Source: Saprospiraceae bacterium (GTDB taxonomy: Bacteria; Bacteroidota; Bacteroidia; Chitinophagales; Saprospiraceae). Taken from it: 64,000 nucleotides of DNA. The position numbers and the translations under genes were made by a program. The notes beneath the pieces were generated by a model. That model saw only the letters and a program-made list of their open reading frames with translations. It was not told where the DNA came from and did not search any database. Positions 36,800-44,509 of the stretch are shown here, piece by piece; position 1 is the stretch's first letter; each line of letters opens with the position of its first letter. The stretch is from NCBI GenBank assembly GCA_019638385.1, contig JAHBTW010000003.1, forward strand, positions 62,001-126,000, in the 5' to 3' direction.

Positions 36800-37726
36800 A
36801 TGAGCAAAGTAACGGTGATCGGCGCAGGCAATGTAGGCGCCACAGTGGCTAATACATTGGCCCACAAAGATTTGGTGAAAGAAATTGTCGTCCTTGACAT
36901 CATGGGCGATTTCGCGCGCGGCAAGGCCCTCGACACCTGGCAGCAGGCCCCCATTGACAATTACAGCACTTACCTGTACGGCACCGACGACTATAAAGAC
37001 ACGGCGGGTTCCGATATCGTGGTCATCACCGCCGGCGTACCCCGCAAGCCGGGCATGAGCCGCGACGACCTCATCACCACCAATGCCAACATCGTCAATA
37101 CAGTGACCAAATCCGTGATGGCACACTCGCCGAACGCCATCCTCATCGTGGTGTCCAACCCATTGGACGTGATGACTTACGCGGCCTACAAGGCCTCCGG
37201 GTTGCCCGCTTCCAAAGTCATCGGTATGGCCGGCATTCTCGACACAGCGCGCTACCGGGCTTTCCTCGCGCATGAGTTGCAAGTATCGCCCAAAGACATT
37301 CAGGCCGTTTTGATGGGGGGCCACGGCGACACCATGGTGCCCCTGCCCCGCTATACCACGGTGGCCGGCATTCCGGTAACGGAACTTATCTCTGAAGAAA
37401 AACTGACTGCCATCGTGGATCGTACCAAAACGGGCGGCGGCGAACTCGTAAAACTCATGGGCACGTCTGCCTGGTATGCTCCCGGCGCCGCTTCCGCTCA
37501 AATGGTAGAGGCCATTCTGCGCGATGAAAACCGTGTATTCCCCTGCTGCATCAAGCTCGAAGGCCAGTACGGCATGAAGGATGTGTTCCTCGGCGTGCCG
37601 GTGAAGCTCGGCAAAAACGGCGTGGAGCAGGTCATCGAACTCCAACTCAACGAGGCCGAAATGCAACTACTGCGCGATTCCGCCGATTCCGTTCGCTCGG
37701 TGATGGCGGTGTATGACAATATGTAA
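36800..37726 (+). CDS. mdh: Malate dehydrogenase
   Basis: A 308-aa NAD-dependent malate dehydrogenase of the lactate dehydrogenase-like group found in Bacteroidota. VTVIGAGNVGATVANTLAHK is the Rossmann NAD site. VPRKPGMSRDDL holds the substrate loop Arg pair, which with the dicarboxylate-binding Arg separates malate from lactate dehydrogenases. NPLDVMTYAAYK and MGGHGDTMVPLPRYT carry the catalytic Asp-region and His. It interconverts malate and oxaloacetate in the TCA cycle. It converges with the nuclease gene, and both share a strong hairpin. Confidence 0.96.
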   Translation: MSKVTVIGAGNVGATVANTLAHKDLVKEIVVLDIMGDFARGKALDTWQQAPIDNYSTYLYGTDDYKDTAGSDIVVITAGVPRKPGMSRDDLITTNANIVNTVTKSVMAHSPNAILIVVSNPLDVMTYAAYKASGLPASKVIGMAGILDTARYRAFLAHELQVSPKDIQAVLMGGHGDTMVPLPRYTTVAGIPVTELISEEKLTAIVDRTKTGGGELVKLMGTSAWYAPGAASAQMVEAILRDENRVFPCCIKLEGQYGMKDVFLGVPVKLGKNGVEQVIELQLNEAEMQLLRDSADSVRSVMAVYDNM

Positions 37727-37740
37727 TTCGTAAGAAGTAT

Positions 37741-37795
37741 AATTGATTATTCCGACTCAAGTTTCCGCTCCAGAAACTCGTCGGAATAATCAATT
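37741..37795. terminator. Bidirectional hairpin terminator reaching into the nuclease gene
   Basis: A perfect 16-bp inverted repeat: arms at 37741-37756 and 37780-37795, with a 23-base loop that itself holds a 5-bp stem (GTTTC 37761-37765, GAAAC 37773-37777). It lies after mdh and covers the stop codon and last 15 or so codons of the convergent nuclease gene. The stem is AT-rich at its base, which gives T-rich flanks on both strands. Confidence 0.7.
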
Positions 37796-38814
37796 TTCAA
37801 TTCTACCCACATAGGTAGGTGATCGCTCATTTGATGGGTGCGCCAGTAGGTGCGATAATAGAGCGATTTGTTGGTGCGCGGCTTCCCGTTAGTAGTTCTC
37901 AGGTATGCCTCCCCCATATCCGGCGCGTAAACGGATTCCTCTTCACGGGTATAAACCGTATCGAAAAAATTGAAAACGCCTGCCTTGCCGGTAGTACCGA
38001 ATCGGTCGGGGCGGATGCGGAAGGCTATTTGATCGTAATATTTGTTTTGCAGTGCGTTGGAGGGCAGTTTCTGCAATTCCGGCGGCACGGTGAATCCTGC
38101 CTCGTTGATGACCTGCATGGTTTTGTCGGAGGGTTTGAAGATGTTGAAATCGCCGAGAATGATCAGGTTTCTCGACCATTCAAAGGGGTCTTCGCTTCTC
38201 CGGCGCAGCGCCTGCGCTACCTGCCGTATTTCCTCCACTCTTGCCGGAGAATTGGCAACGCCTTCTCCATATATAATATGTACGGTGGTGAGGATGAAAT
38301 CCGTCCAGCCGGTTTTGAAACCCGCAATCAAAGGGGTGCGAACAATTTGGCCGGCCGGTTCATAAACCCTTTTTCCGTTCACCGTTCGCTCTATGGGGGG
38401 CAGTACCAATTGTCCGACCAATCCGCCCGAATGCACCTTGCGCTTGTCGAACACAAAGGCCATGCGCTCGCCGTTGCCCTGCGTGCCTTCTGTAACATCA
38501 GAAAAAAAATAGCCCCAATCGTTGCCGAGTATTTCCATAAGTTGTTGCAGCGCTTTCAGGTTTTGGCGCACCTCCTGTATGGCCACAAGGTCGAAACGGG
38601 CAATGATTTCTGCAATATAATAAAATGCCTCCGGCATCCGGTCGCCGTAAGCGGGCGAGTCAAATTCGCGGATATTCCAGGTAGCGAGTAAGAGGGTTCG
38701 CTCCGCTGATTTATGCGGAATTTCCCGGTCCAGATGTGCTCTTAATTTCAAAAGGTGATCTATGGTTCGCACTCCGGCGGGCGTGTCTGTATTGAGATTT
38801 TTGTATGACGGCAT
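37747..38814 (-). CDS. Endonuclease/exonuclease/phosphatase family protein
   Basis: About 355 aa from ATG 38814 (an ATG 12 codons earlier is also possible). The EEP fold (DNase I/exonuclease III type) is shown by LLLATWNIREFDSP, DLVAIQEVRQNLKAL (metal-binding Glu), ILTTVHIIYG, NLIILGDFNIFKPSDKTM (catalytic GDFN) and the final QMSDHLPMWVEL (catalytic Asp-His). No signal peptide, so probably cytoplasmic; the substrate could be DNA, RNA or a phosphoester. The gene ends inside a bidirectional hairpin. Confidence 0.88.
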   Translation of the reverse strand: MPSYKNLNTDTPAGVRTIDHLLKLRAHLDREIPHKSAERTLLLATWNIREFDSPAYGDRMPEAFYYIAEIIARFDLVAIQEVRQNLKALQQLMEILGNDWGYFFSDVTEGTQGNGERMAFVFDKRKVHSGGLVGQLVLPPIERTVNGKRVYEPAGQIVRTPLIAGFKTGWTDFILTTVHIIYGEGVANSPARVEEIRQVAQALRRRSEDPFEWSRNLIILGDFNIFKPSDKTMQVINEAGFTVPPELQKLPSNALQNKYYDQIAFRIRPDRFGTTGKAGVFNFFDTVYTREEESVYAPDMGEAYLRTTNGKPRTNKSLYYRTYWRTHQMSDHLPMWVELKIDYSDEFLERKLESE

Positions 38815-38973
38815 GGGATGCTGATTGTGGTGGTGAGCAGTTTGTTGCACTGCGTAAATTCAGCGTAAATCTATGCTTAATTATCAATATGCAAATCATC
38901 GTTTTTCCGCATCTTTGTAGATGGCCGGGTTTCGCACATTGCTACTTCAGCTCCGGCTGTAAAATCTTTCACC

Positions 38974-39852
38974 ATGAAAATACTACCTGTTCTTGCGCTT
39001 TTGTTCCTGCTCGCCGGCGCTTGCCAACAAAACAATGCCGACGGTTATCAATCCTTTGAAAAAGGCGAAATGGCGATGGACGACTACCAGGGTGTAGAGC
39101 CGCCCCGTACCGCCGAAGCCCCCGCCCCGCCTCCGCCTGAAGAGGGTGAGGGCCAACCCGACGGCCGAAGCGATATTCCGGCGCCTGTTTCCACAAAAAT
39201 CATCCGCAATGCCGACGTGACGCTTTCGGTTGACGACTACGCCAAAGGGCGCAGTGCCCTCGACCAACTCGTGCAGCGCATGCAAGCTACCATCGCCCAC
39301 GAGTCCGAAAACCGCTCTTCCTATCGAATTCAAAACAATCTCACCATACGGCTGGCGCCGGAGCGGTTGGACAGTTTCGTCATCGGCTTGGAAAAACTGG
39401 CGCTGCATGTGGATCAAAAGAACATCAGCAGCCGCGATGTCACCCGCGAATTTGTGGATTTGGAAACGCGGCTTTCCGCCAAACGCGCCACCGTGGATCG
39501 CTATCGCGAAATACTCCGCTCGGCCAAAACCGTGCAGGAAATCCTCGCCGTGGAGCAACAACTCCGTGCCCTCATAGAGGAAATTGAATCCGTAGAAGGG
39601 CAGTTGCGCTACATGCGCGATCAGGTGCAGTTCAGCACGGTCAATCTCAACCTCTATCAGGAGTTCGACCGGCCCGACCTGGCGCGCCCTTCTTTTTGGA
39701 AACGCATCGGGCGCAGCTTTACCGCAGGATGGCATACCTTCCTTGATATCGTTGTGGGACTGGTTTCAATATGGCCCATTACCTTGCTCATCATCGCGGG
39801 GATATGGTGGGGCATACGGCGTTTGCGCAGGGTGCGGCGGCACACAACTTAG
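38974..39852 (+). CDS. DUF4349 family lipoprotein
   Basis: A 292-aa lipoprotein (LLAGAC, Cys17) with a Pro/Glu-rich linker (residues 45-70) and then the DUF4349 domain: KIIRNADVTLSVDDYAKGRSAL, NLTIRLAPERLDSFV, SSRDVTREFVDLETRLSAK and a long coiled coil with AVEQQLRALIEEIESVEGQL. A C-terminal membrane span (WPITLLIIAGIWWGI) follows, with a basic tail. Thus it is tethered by both lipid and span. The family is widespread and its function unknown. Confidence 0.9.
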   Translation: MKILPVLALLFLLAGACQQNNADGYQSFEKGEMAMDDYQGVEPPRTAEAPAPPPPEEGEGQPDGRSDIPAPVSTKIIRNADVTLSVDDYAKGRSALDQLVQRMQATIAHESENRSSYRIQNNLTIRLAPERLDSFVIGLEKLALHVDQKNISSRDVTREFVDLETRLSAKRATVDRYREILRSAKTVQEILAVEQQLRALIEEIESVEGQLRYMRDQVQFSTVNLNLYQEFDRPDLARPSFWKRIGRSFTAGWHTFLDIVVGLVSIWPITLLIIAGIWWGIRRLRRVRRHTT

Positions 39853-39865
39853 GCGGGGTCCGATG

Positions 39866-40273
39866 TCAATCATTCTTCCAGCGGGCTTCCACCGTGCCTG
39901 CCGTTCCGCTCATCAGTAAGGTGCGGCCATTGATTCGGAAAGCGCTGACGCTGTTCAGCATGGCGGCCATTCGCGTTGCAAAAGGCGAATCGCAACATAT
40001 TTCGGTGCAGGCAACGCCGCCGAAATCCAACCGGTCTATACCATCCGAGAAGAAAGGCCCCCCGCAGTTATTTACATCCAAATTCAGGCTGTAAACGCCA
40101 TCTATTCTGAACCTTAGAATATAATCCTCCTGTGCTTTTCGGGAGGTCTCGTCCAAGGGCCGGATGCGCGTCACCCGCCACTCGCCTGTCAACGCCTGTA
40201 TATCATCGTTCTTTTGGCAAGCGTTGACCAAGACGGCCAGGAAACAGAAAAACAAAACCTGCTTCATCATCAT
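39866..40273 (-). CDS. Small Cys-containing lipoprotein, lipocalin/META-like
   Basis: 135 aa with three in-frame ATG codons at the start; signal and lipobox (VLVNAC). LTGEWRVTRIRPLDE and the later LNLDVNNCGGPFFSD, FGGVACTEICCDS and TLLMSGTAGTVEARW suggest a small beta-barrel like META or lipocalin-like domains, with four Cys that may form disulfides in the periplasm. I do not recognise the exact family. It converges with the DUF4349 gene 13 bases away, and a long hairpin lies before its start. Confidence 0.75.
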   Translation of the reverse strand: MMMKQVLFFCFLAVLVNACQKNDDIQALTGEWRVTRIRPLDETSRKAQEDYILRFRIDGVYSLNLDVNNCGGPFFSDGIDRLDFGGVACTEICCDSPFATRMAAMLNSVSAFRINGRTLLMSGTAGTVEARWKND

Positions 40274-40284
40274 AATGTATTAAG

Positions 40285-40350
40285 TGATATTGGGATATTG
40301 AGGTATTGGGATATTATCACGCAGGCGAATATCTCAATATCCCAATATCA
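40285..40350. repeat. 18-bp perfect inverted repeat with internal direct repeats
   Basis: Arms TGATATTGGGATATTGAG (40285-40302) and its exact complement (40333-40350) enclose a 30-base loop. The loop repeats part of the arm (GTATTGGGATATT). It sits between two leftward genes and is more AT-rich than they are. It may act as a terminator or be a small dispersed palindrome. Confidence 0.75.
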
Positions 40351-40369
40351 ACTGGCATTTATTCTGCTC

Positions 40370-41269
40370 TTAACGCTTTATCAATTTCAACACGCTCGTG
40401 CCTTGCTCCGATCGCATTTGCAGCACATAAGCGCCGCCCGGAAGATCGGCCGTGGGCAGGATCGTGTGCTGTACAAACTCCTGCCGCCGCAGCAAGCGCC
40501 CCCACACATCTAACAACAATAACTCCACTGCGCCGGGTTCGGTCACATTCACCTCCACGAAGTCGCGGGCCGGATTGGGCGCCACCGAGGCGTTGAGCCG
40601 ACGCGGTTCCCGCACCGACGAGGGCGCGCAGCCGGGAACATCGCTCCACACCACTTCAATAACAACGCCCAGGCCGACGGTGAGGTCGGGGCAATCGCCG
40701 GGCGAGGCCGTGAGCCAATACAGACCGGGCCGGGTCACGGCGAGCGTAGGACCGTCTGCACCCGGGATGACGTCATTGTCATCATACCATTTGAAATTCA
40801 GAGTATAAGGTTGCAAAGCCGTGAGGAACATGGTGTCGCCGGCACAGATGGCCGCCTCGCCATTGGGGCCGGTGGTAAAATTACCGGTGGACTGCACGAC
40901 GAGCGGCAGGAATACCAGGCCGTCCACCAGCACTTCTGCGCTGCGTTCGGTGCAGCCGTTGAGCGTGGCTTCTATGGAAATATACAACGGCGTGTCGTTG
41001 TATCCAACCTGATGCGTCGGGCCGGTAGCGCCGGAAATGGGTTGTGCCGTGCCGCCGGAGAAGGGGCGCGCGTACCACTGATAGCCGTCATATACCTGAG
41101 TGCCGAGGGTGACGCTTCCTTCCGGGCAAACCAACAAATTGCCGGTAACAGTAGGCGTGAAAGGGCATTGGGCCACGGCGGAAGAAAGTAAAAAGTAAAA
41201 AGGCAAAAGTAAAAAGTTTGCCTGGCGTGACGGGGCAAGCAGAGAATGCAAAATGTGTAAGTAACGCAT
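40370..41269 (-). CDS. T9SS type A sorting domain protein, adhesin-like
   Basis: 299 aa from ATG 41269 (MRYLHILHSLLAPSRQAN). The open frame runs 78 codons further upstream, but that part is translated repeat DNA and not protein. After the signal peptide (to AVAQ) come two Ig-like beta-sandwich repeats (VCPEGSVTLGTQVYDGYQWYA; ICAGDTMFLTALQPYTLNFKW), a pattern typical of gliding-motility-associated and other T9SS surface proteins. The last 70 residues (VAPNPARDFVEVNVTEPGAV up to VLKLIKR) are a type A sorting domain. Probably a cell-surface or released binding protein. Confidence 0.85.
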   Translation of the reverse strand: MRYLHILHSLLAPSRQANFLLLPFYFLLSSAVAQCPFTPTVTGNLLVCPEGSVTLGTQVYDGYQWYARPFSGGTAQPISGATGPTHQVGYNDTPLYISIEATLNGCTERSAEVLVDGLVFLPLVVQSTGNFTTGPNGEAAICAGDTMFLTALQPYTLNFKWYDDNDVIPGADGPTLAVTRPGLYWLTASPGDCPDLTVGLGVVIEVVWSDVPGCAPSSVREPRRLNASVAPNPARDFVEVNVTEPGAVELLLLDVWGRLLRRQEFVQHTILPTADLPGGAYVLQMRSEQGTSVLKLIKR

Positions 41270-41398
41270 AACAGTCTGAATGTTTTTTGGGTGATCTAAT
41301 AAAATTACCTTTTTGAAGACGGGTGCTGCAAGTGAAAGGGTTTGGTGAGGGTGGCATTTTAGCATTGTGAAATGGCGCCTGTGCGGGCAAAAAAATTC

Positions 41399-41474
41399 AC
41401 GCAAAGTCGCAAAGCTGCAAAGACAAAATTGCCGTGAAGAAAAAAAATCGCCTTTGCGTCTCTGCGCCTCTGCG
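41399..41474. repeat. GCAAAG/CTTTGC short repeat forming an imperfect hairpin
   Basis: The left arm is built of GCAAAG units (ACGCAAAGTCGCAAAGC, 41399-41415, then TGCAAAGAC). The right arm (about 41450-41474) carries CCTTTGCGTCTCTGCGCC. The arms pair imperfectly over about 24 bases. Translated, it gives the AEAQRRK...FATLREF type of peptide, which I recall as a product of a short repeat dispersed in many bacterial genomes. Confidence 0.65.
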
Positions 41475-41499
41475 AGAAAAAACCTCCCGCTAAGACAAC

Positions 41500-42990
41500 T
41501 CAAAGCCTTTCTCCGTCTTTCAGCGCCTCAATTTTCTCCAACAGCCATTTTTGACCATAAAAAACAGGTTCAGCGGCAATGTCGTTATACAGGCGGTCTA
41601 TGAGCGCCCGGTCATCTGCATGTCGTGCCGGAGCATGCCCCAGCCAGTCCTGAAACAGCGATGGGTGCGCATGGATGAGATTGTGCAATTGTCGCAAATT
41701 ATTGATAAAAGCGCGATACGAGCGCACTTTGGGCGCGGCGATTTTCTTTTGCTGGTCAAATACAAATTTGGAAAAAGCATTGAGAAAATTATCCAGCACC
41801 TCCGACTCCCGCAGCTCAAAGTAGATGCGTGCCAGCAGGCTGCGATCCATCAATTTGTAATACACATCCTCCGGGTTGGACTGCGCCAGAACTTGCTGCG
41901 CCTGGTGGAAATCGCCCCGGTGAAAATGCAGCAAAGCCATATTTTGCAGGTATGCCGCAGTCCGGTAGCCCTCCGGGGTAATTCTTTCGCGGTGCTGCTC
42001 TATAAATTGTGCGCTCCATTCAAACTCGTTTAAGTTCAGCGCTACATTGACCACATTCCGAAAAACGGCGTGGTGCAATTGACCCTCCCGGTACAACACG
42101 CCCATGGCCAACTGCTCGCGATACAACTCCAATAAACGGCTGTAATACGTCTGAAGCGGGAACACTAATTTGGCGGCATTTTCCAAACAGGCATAGCCGT
42201 CGCGAAGATCGGCCGCCGGAATGCCGGCGCTGTGCTGTTGCAAAAAAACGTGCAAAGCATCAAACGAAGGCGTATCGCCGGGCTGCAACAACACTTGCAG
42301 CATGCGATACTGAAGCGCCACTGCCGGATCGTCGAGATAGTGTGGCGACGCCTCCAGCGCCTGCAAAACCTCGTCTTTCCAACTGAGCCGATAGCCGGTT
42401 TTGCTCACGGCGCCGCGGCTGAGCATTTCGTTGAGAAATTTGATTTTTGAAGCGATGAACAGCCAATCGAGCCGGTCGTTGAGTAGTTGGAGGTTGGCCT
42501 CGCCGGTGCGATCGTCGGCGCGGTTGAGCCAATCGGCCCGAATGAGTTCCGACTCCAGCAAAAGGTCAAAGCGGGTGAAATTGCCGCGCGCCGCTTCGAG
42601 CTTTTGTTCCATGCGCCGATAAGCTGAGCTGAAATGATCGTCTAATTCCAGGGTTTCATATCGCCTCAAGAGGTACAAGGTGCGCCTGTTTTCGTCTTCC
42701 GCCAATGCGGAGAAAGCGAGATACTGCTCTGCCAGTTTGAATAATTGAGAACTCAGCCGATTGAGCGCCGCTTTATCGAAGGGCTTATCGGCGCCCCATA
42801 TTTGTGCGAAAGCAGCGCCGGCATTCAATTTCGGATGATCAAAACCGGGAGCAAAAACGAGCAGATACCGGTACAGGTTCAACACTTTTTCATTGGCGTT
42901 GAAAAAGGGCGATTCCAGAAATTTGTCGAAGCCCGACAACTCCGGGGCCGGCAAGCGGCGCAACAATTCCAAAAGGCGAGCATGCAGCAT
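41500..42990 (-). CDS. Hypothetical all-helical protein, 496 aa
   Basis: A 496-aa protein that I do not recognise. It has no signal peptide or membrane span and reads as helical hairpins throughout, like a TPR-type solenoid (for example FERGDFHQAQQ-like stretches: LHFHRGDFHQAQQVLAQSN, then SLLARIYFELRES). It opens with LLRRLPAPELSGFDKFLESPFFNANEKVLNLYRYLL, which seems to be a conserved start in related Saprospiria proteins. It is probably cytoplasmic and a scaffold. A minus-strand TACTTTTG (43007-43014) precedes the start by 17 bases and is a likely -7 box. Confidence 0.75.
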   Translation of the reverse strand: MLHARLLELLRRLPAPELSGFDKFLESPFFNANEKVLNLYRYLLVFAPGFDHPKLNAGAAFAQIWGADKPFDKAALNRLSSQLFKLAEQYLAFSALAEDENRRTLYLLRRYETLELDDHFSSAYRRMEQKLEAARGNFTRFDLLLESELIRADWLNRADDRTGEANLQLLNDRLDWLFIASKIKFLNEMLSRGAVSKTGYRLSWKDEVLQALEASPHYLDDPAVALQYRMLQVLLQPGDTPSFDALHVFLQQHSAGIPAADLRDGYACLENAAKLVFPLQTYYSRLLELYREQLAMGVLYREGQLHHAVFRNVVNVALNLNEFEWSAQFIEQHRERITPEGYRTAAYLQNMALLHFHRGDFHQAQQVLAQSNPEDVYYKLMDRSLLARIYFELRESEVLDNFLNAFSKFVFDQQKKIAAPKVRSYRAFINNLRQLHNLIHAHPSLFQDWLGHAPARHADDRALIDRLYNDIAAEPVFYGQKWLLEKIEALKDGERL

Positions 42991-43006
42991 AATCTTGACA
43001 ATCAGC

Positions 43007-43014
43007 CAAAAGTA
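43007..43014 (-). promoter_or_regulatory. -7 promoter box (TACTTTTG) for the 496-aa helical protein
   Basis: Fits TAnnTTTG on the minus strand. A TTTG lies 16 bases upstream, shorter than the usual 19-20 spacing, so the match is partial. Confidence 0.35.
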
Positions 43015-43047
43015 CCGTAAATTGCGAAAACAAATACTTTTTGCACC

Positions 43048-44145
43048 ATGAAAACACTGCTTCCCATCCTCCTGGCCATCTGTCTTTTTCCCATCCGCAC
43101 CTGGTCACAGACGCCCCCCCAATGCAACAGTTCCGATCTCAGGTATCTGAATTTGAATACCACCATGAGCGGCGCCAATCTGGCGTTTTCCGTTCAGGGT
43201 CACCCGCTGGTTCAATCGCAGTTTTTGAATTATACACTCTTCCTTGACACGGACCCCACTCCGGGTCAGGCGCCCATATCCGGCCCGGAGCTACCGCAGT
43301 TGCTTCCGGGGCTGCCCAATACCGGCCTTCACGGCTTTACGGCGCGCAATGTGTGTTTTGATGAATCCGTACATACCGGCGCTACCTGGTTTTTGGATTT
43401 CCGCCAAGCCGACAATCACTGCCCGGCCATACAGAATTTTCAGTTGCTCACTTTATTACCCGGATTCATTGAGTTTGCCTGGGGCGCTGCCCCCGAAGCC
43501 GACAGCTTCCGGGTGAGGTATCAGGCAGGCGCATCGCCGCTGCAGATCGCCTTCACACCGGAGCCGTTTTGGGAACAGGTCTTGCTCCCCGCAGCCGTGC
43601 ATACATTTGGCATCGCCGCCGTGTGCAATGTGCCAGGACTGACCCAAACGGCCACCGTTACAGGGCCGGAGTTCATTTTCCACATCATTATCGTGGACGA
43701 CATTAAAGGCATTGCCGCGCCATGGGACTCTATCGCTCCTTTTGTGTGCAAGAGCTACCGCCTGCAGTGTACCCAGCACGGCGACTTCGGCACGAACAAG
43801 GAGGCTTTCATCGCTGCCCATCCGCAACTCAATACGTTTAGTCTGGCGCCCTGTCCGGAGTTGATTTCCTCGGTTAGGATCGAACCGGCGCTGCCGGCAT
43901 TGCAACTCTATCCCAACCCGCTCTCCGGAGAGGAGTTGTGGTGTTCTTTTTACCTGCATGCTTCCACGCCGGTCTGGATGGACATCATTGACTTTTCCGG
44001 GCGGACTCACGGTCGTGTCCAGGAATGGCTCCCGGCCGGAGCAAATCGCGTTCCCATAGCCGTTGCCTCCCTGCCTCCCGGCATGTATGCGGTGCGCATC
44101 CACAGCAATGGAAGGGTTTTTTCTGCCAAATTTGTGAAGCACTGA
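43048..44145 (+). CDS. T9SS type A sorting domain protein with fibronectin-like fold
   Basis: A 365-aa exported protein. Signal peptide 1-21 (ending TWSQ). Residues 130-210 resemble a fibronectin III fold (FIEFAWGAAPEADSFRVRYQ, then HTFGIAAVCNVPGL). Residues 215-275 (FHIIIVDDIKGI up to FSLAPCPEL) have paired Cys. The C-terminal 75 residues (LQLYPNPLSGEELWCSFY up to VFSAKFVKH) are a type A T9SS sorting domain. A surface or secreted protein; ligand unknown. The following 364-base gap holds only repeats. Confidence 0.86.
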   Translation: MKTLLPILLAICLFPIRTWSQTPPQCNSSDLRYLNLNTTMSGANLAFSVQGHPLVQSQFLNYTLFLDTDPTPGQAPISGPELPQLLPGLPNTGLHGFTARNVCFDESVHTGATWFLDFRQADNHCPAIQNFQLLTLLPGFIEFAWGAAPEADSFRVRYQAGASPLQIAFTPEPFWEQVLLPAAVHTFGIAAVCNVPGLTQTATVTGPEFIFHIIIVDDIKGIAAPWDSIAPFVCKSYRLQCTQHGDFGTNKEAFIAAHPQLNTFSLAPCPELISSVRIEPALPALQLYPNPLSGEELWCSFYLHASTPVWMDIIDFSGRTHGRVQEWLPAGANRVPIAVASLPPGMYAVRIHSNGRVFSAKFVKH

Positions 44146-44509
44146 TTCTTCTCCGCAGGATTTTCGGCTTTTTTGGTAATGGAGCGTTGGGTGACTCGGG
44201 GTTCCTTTGAAATTTTTGTCCACAGATTTATCACAGTTCATCTGTGGACAACCTAAAAATCGCAGGCCAATAAAAATCATCGAAATCCAACGAATCTGTG
44301 GACAAACAAGCCCCGATGTGCCGCAGCGTGCCTAATGGCGGCTCCTTCATTGCCCGGATTTCGGGCCAAAAATGTAATGGCATACCCCCTTCCTCCGGGT
44401 GCATATTTGCACTGTAATCACTGATTTATTTCACTGTCAAAACGCAAGAACGCATACTGCAACCGGTATGCCTTAGACCGTATTTTTTCATCTTCAAATA
44501 TCAACTACC
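44146..44509. other. Intergenic region with repeated TCTGTGGACAA motif
   Basis: 364 bases without a gene. It contains the palindromic repeat at 44216-44305, described separately, and then about 200 bases in which I see nothing certain. CATATTTG at 44402-44409 is one mismatch from the -7 consensus and lies about 100 bases before the next gene. Confidence 0.55.
44216..44305. repeat. TTGTCCACAGAT inverted repeat plus a third copy
   Basis: TTGTCCACAGAT (44216-44227) and its exact complement (44240-44251) form a 12-bp stem with a 12-base loop. A third copy in the latter orientation lies at 44294-44305. The stretch in between, with AAAAATCATCGAAATCCAACG, looks like the dispersed ATCTGTGG-type repeats of this phylum. 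The core also resembles a weak DnaA box. Confidence 0.65.

Noticed and set aside
40285..40350. Inverted repeat considered as transposon ends
   Set aside because: Only 30 bases lie between the arms and there is no transposase or clear target duplication.
41270..41503. Upstream 78-codon extension of the T9SS protein
   Set aside because: It is translated from repeat DNA, and a proper signal peptide begins at the inner ATG at 41269.
44216..44305. DnaA-box-like cluster considered as a replication origin
   Set aside because: Only three weak copies, no AT-rich unwinding region with them and no dnaA, dnaN or similar gene near.
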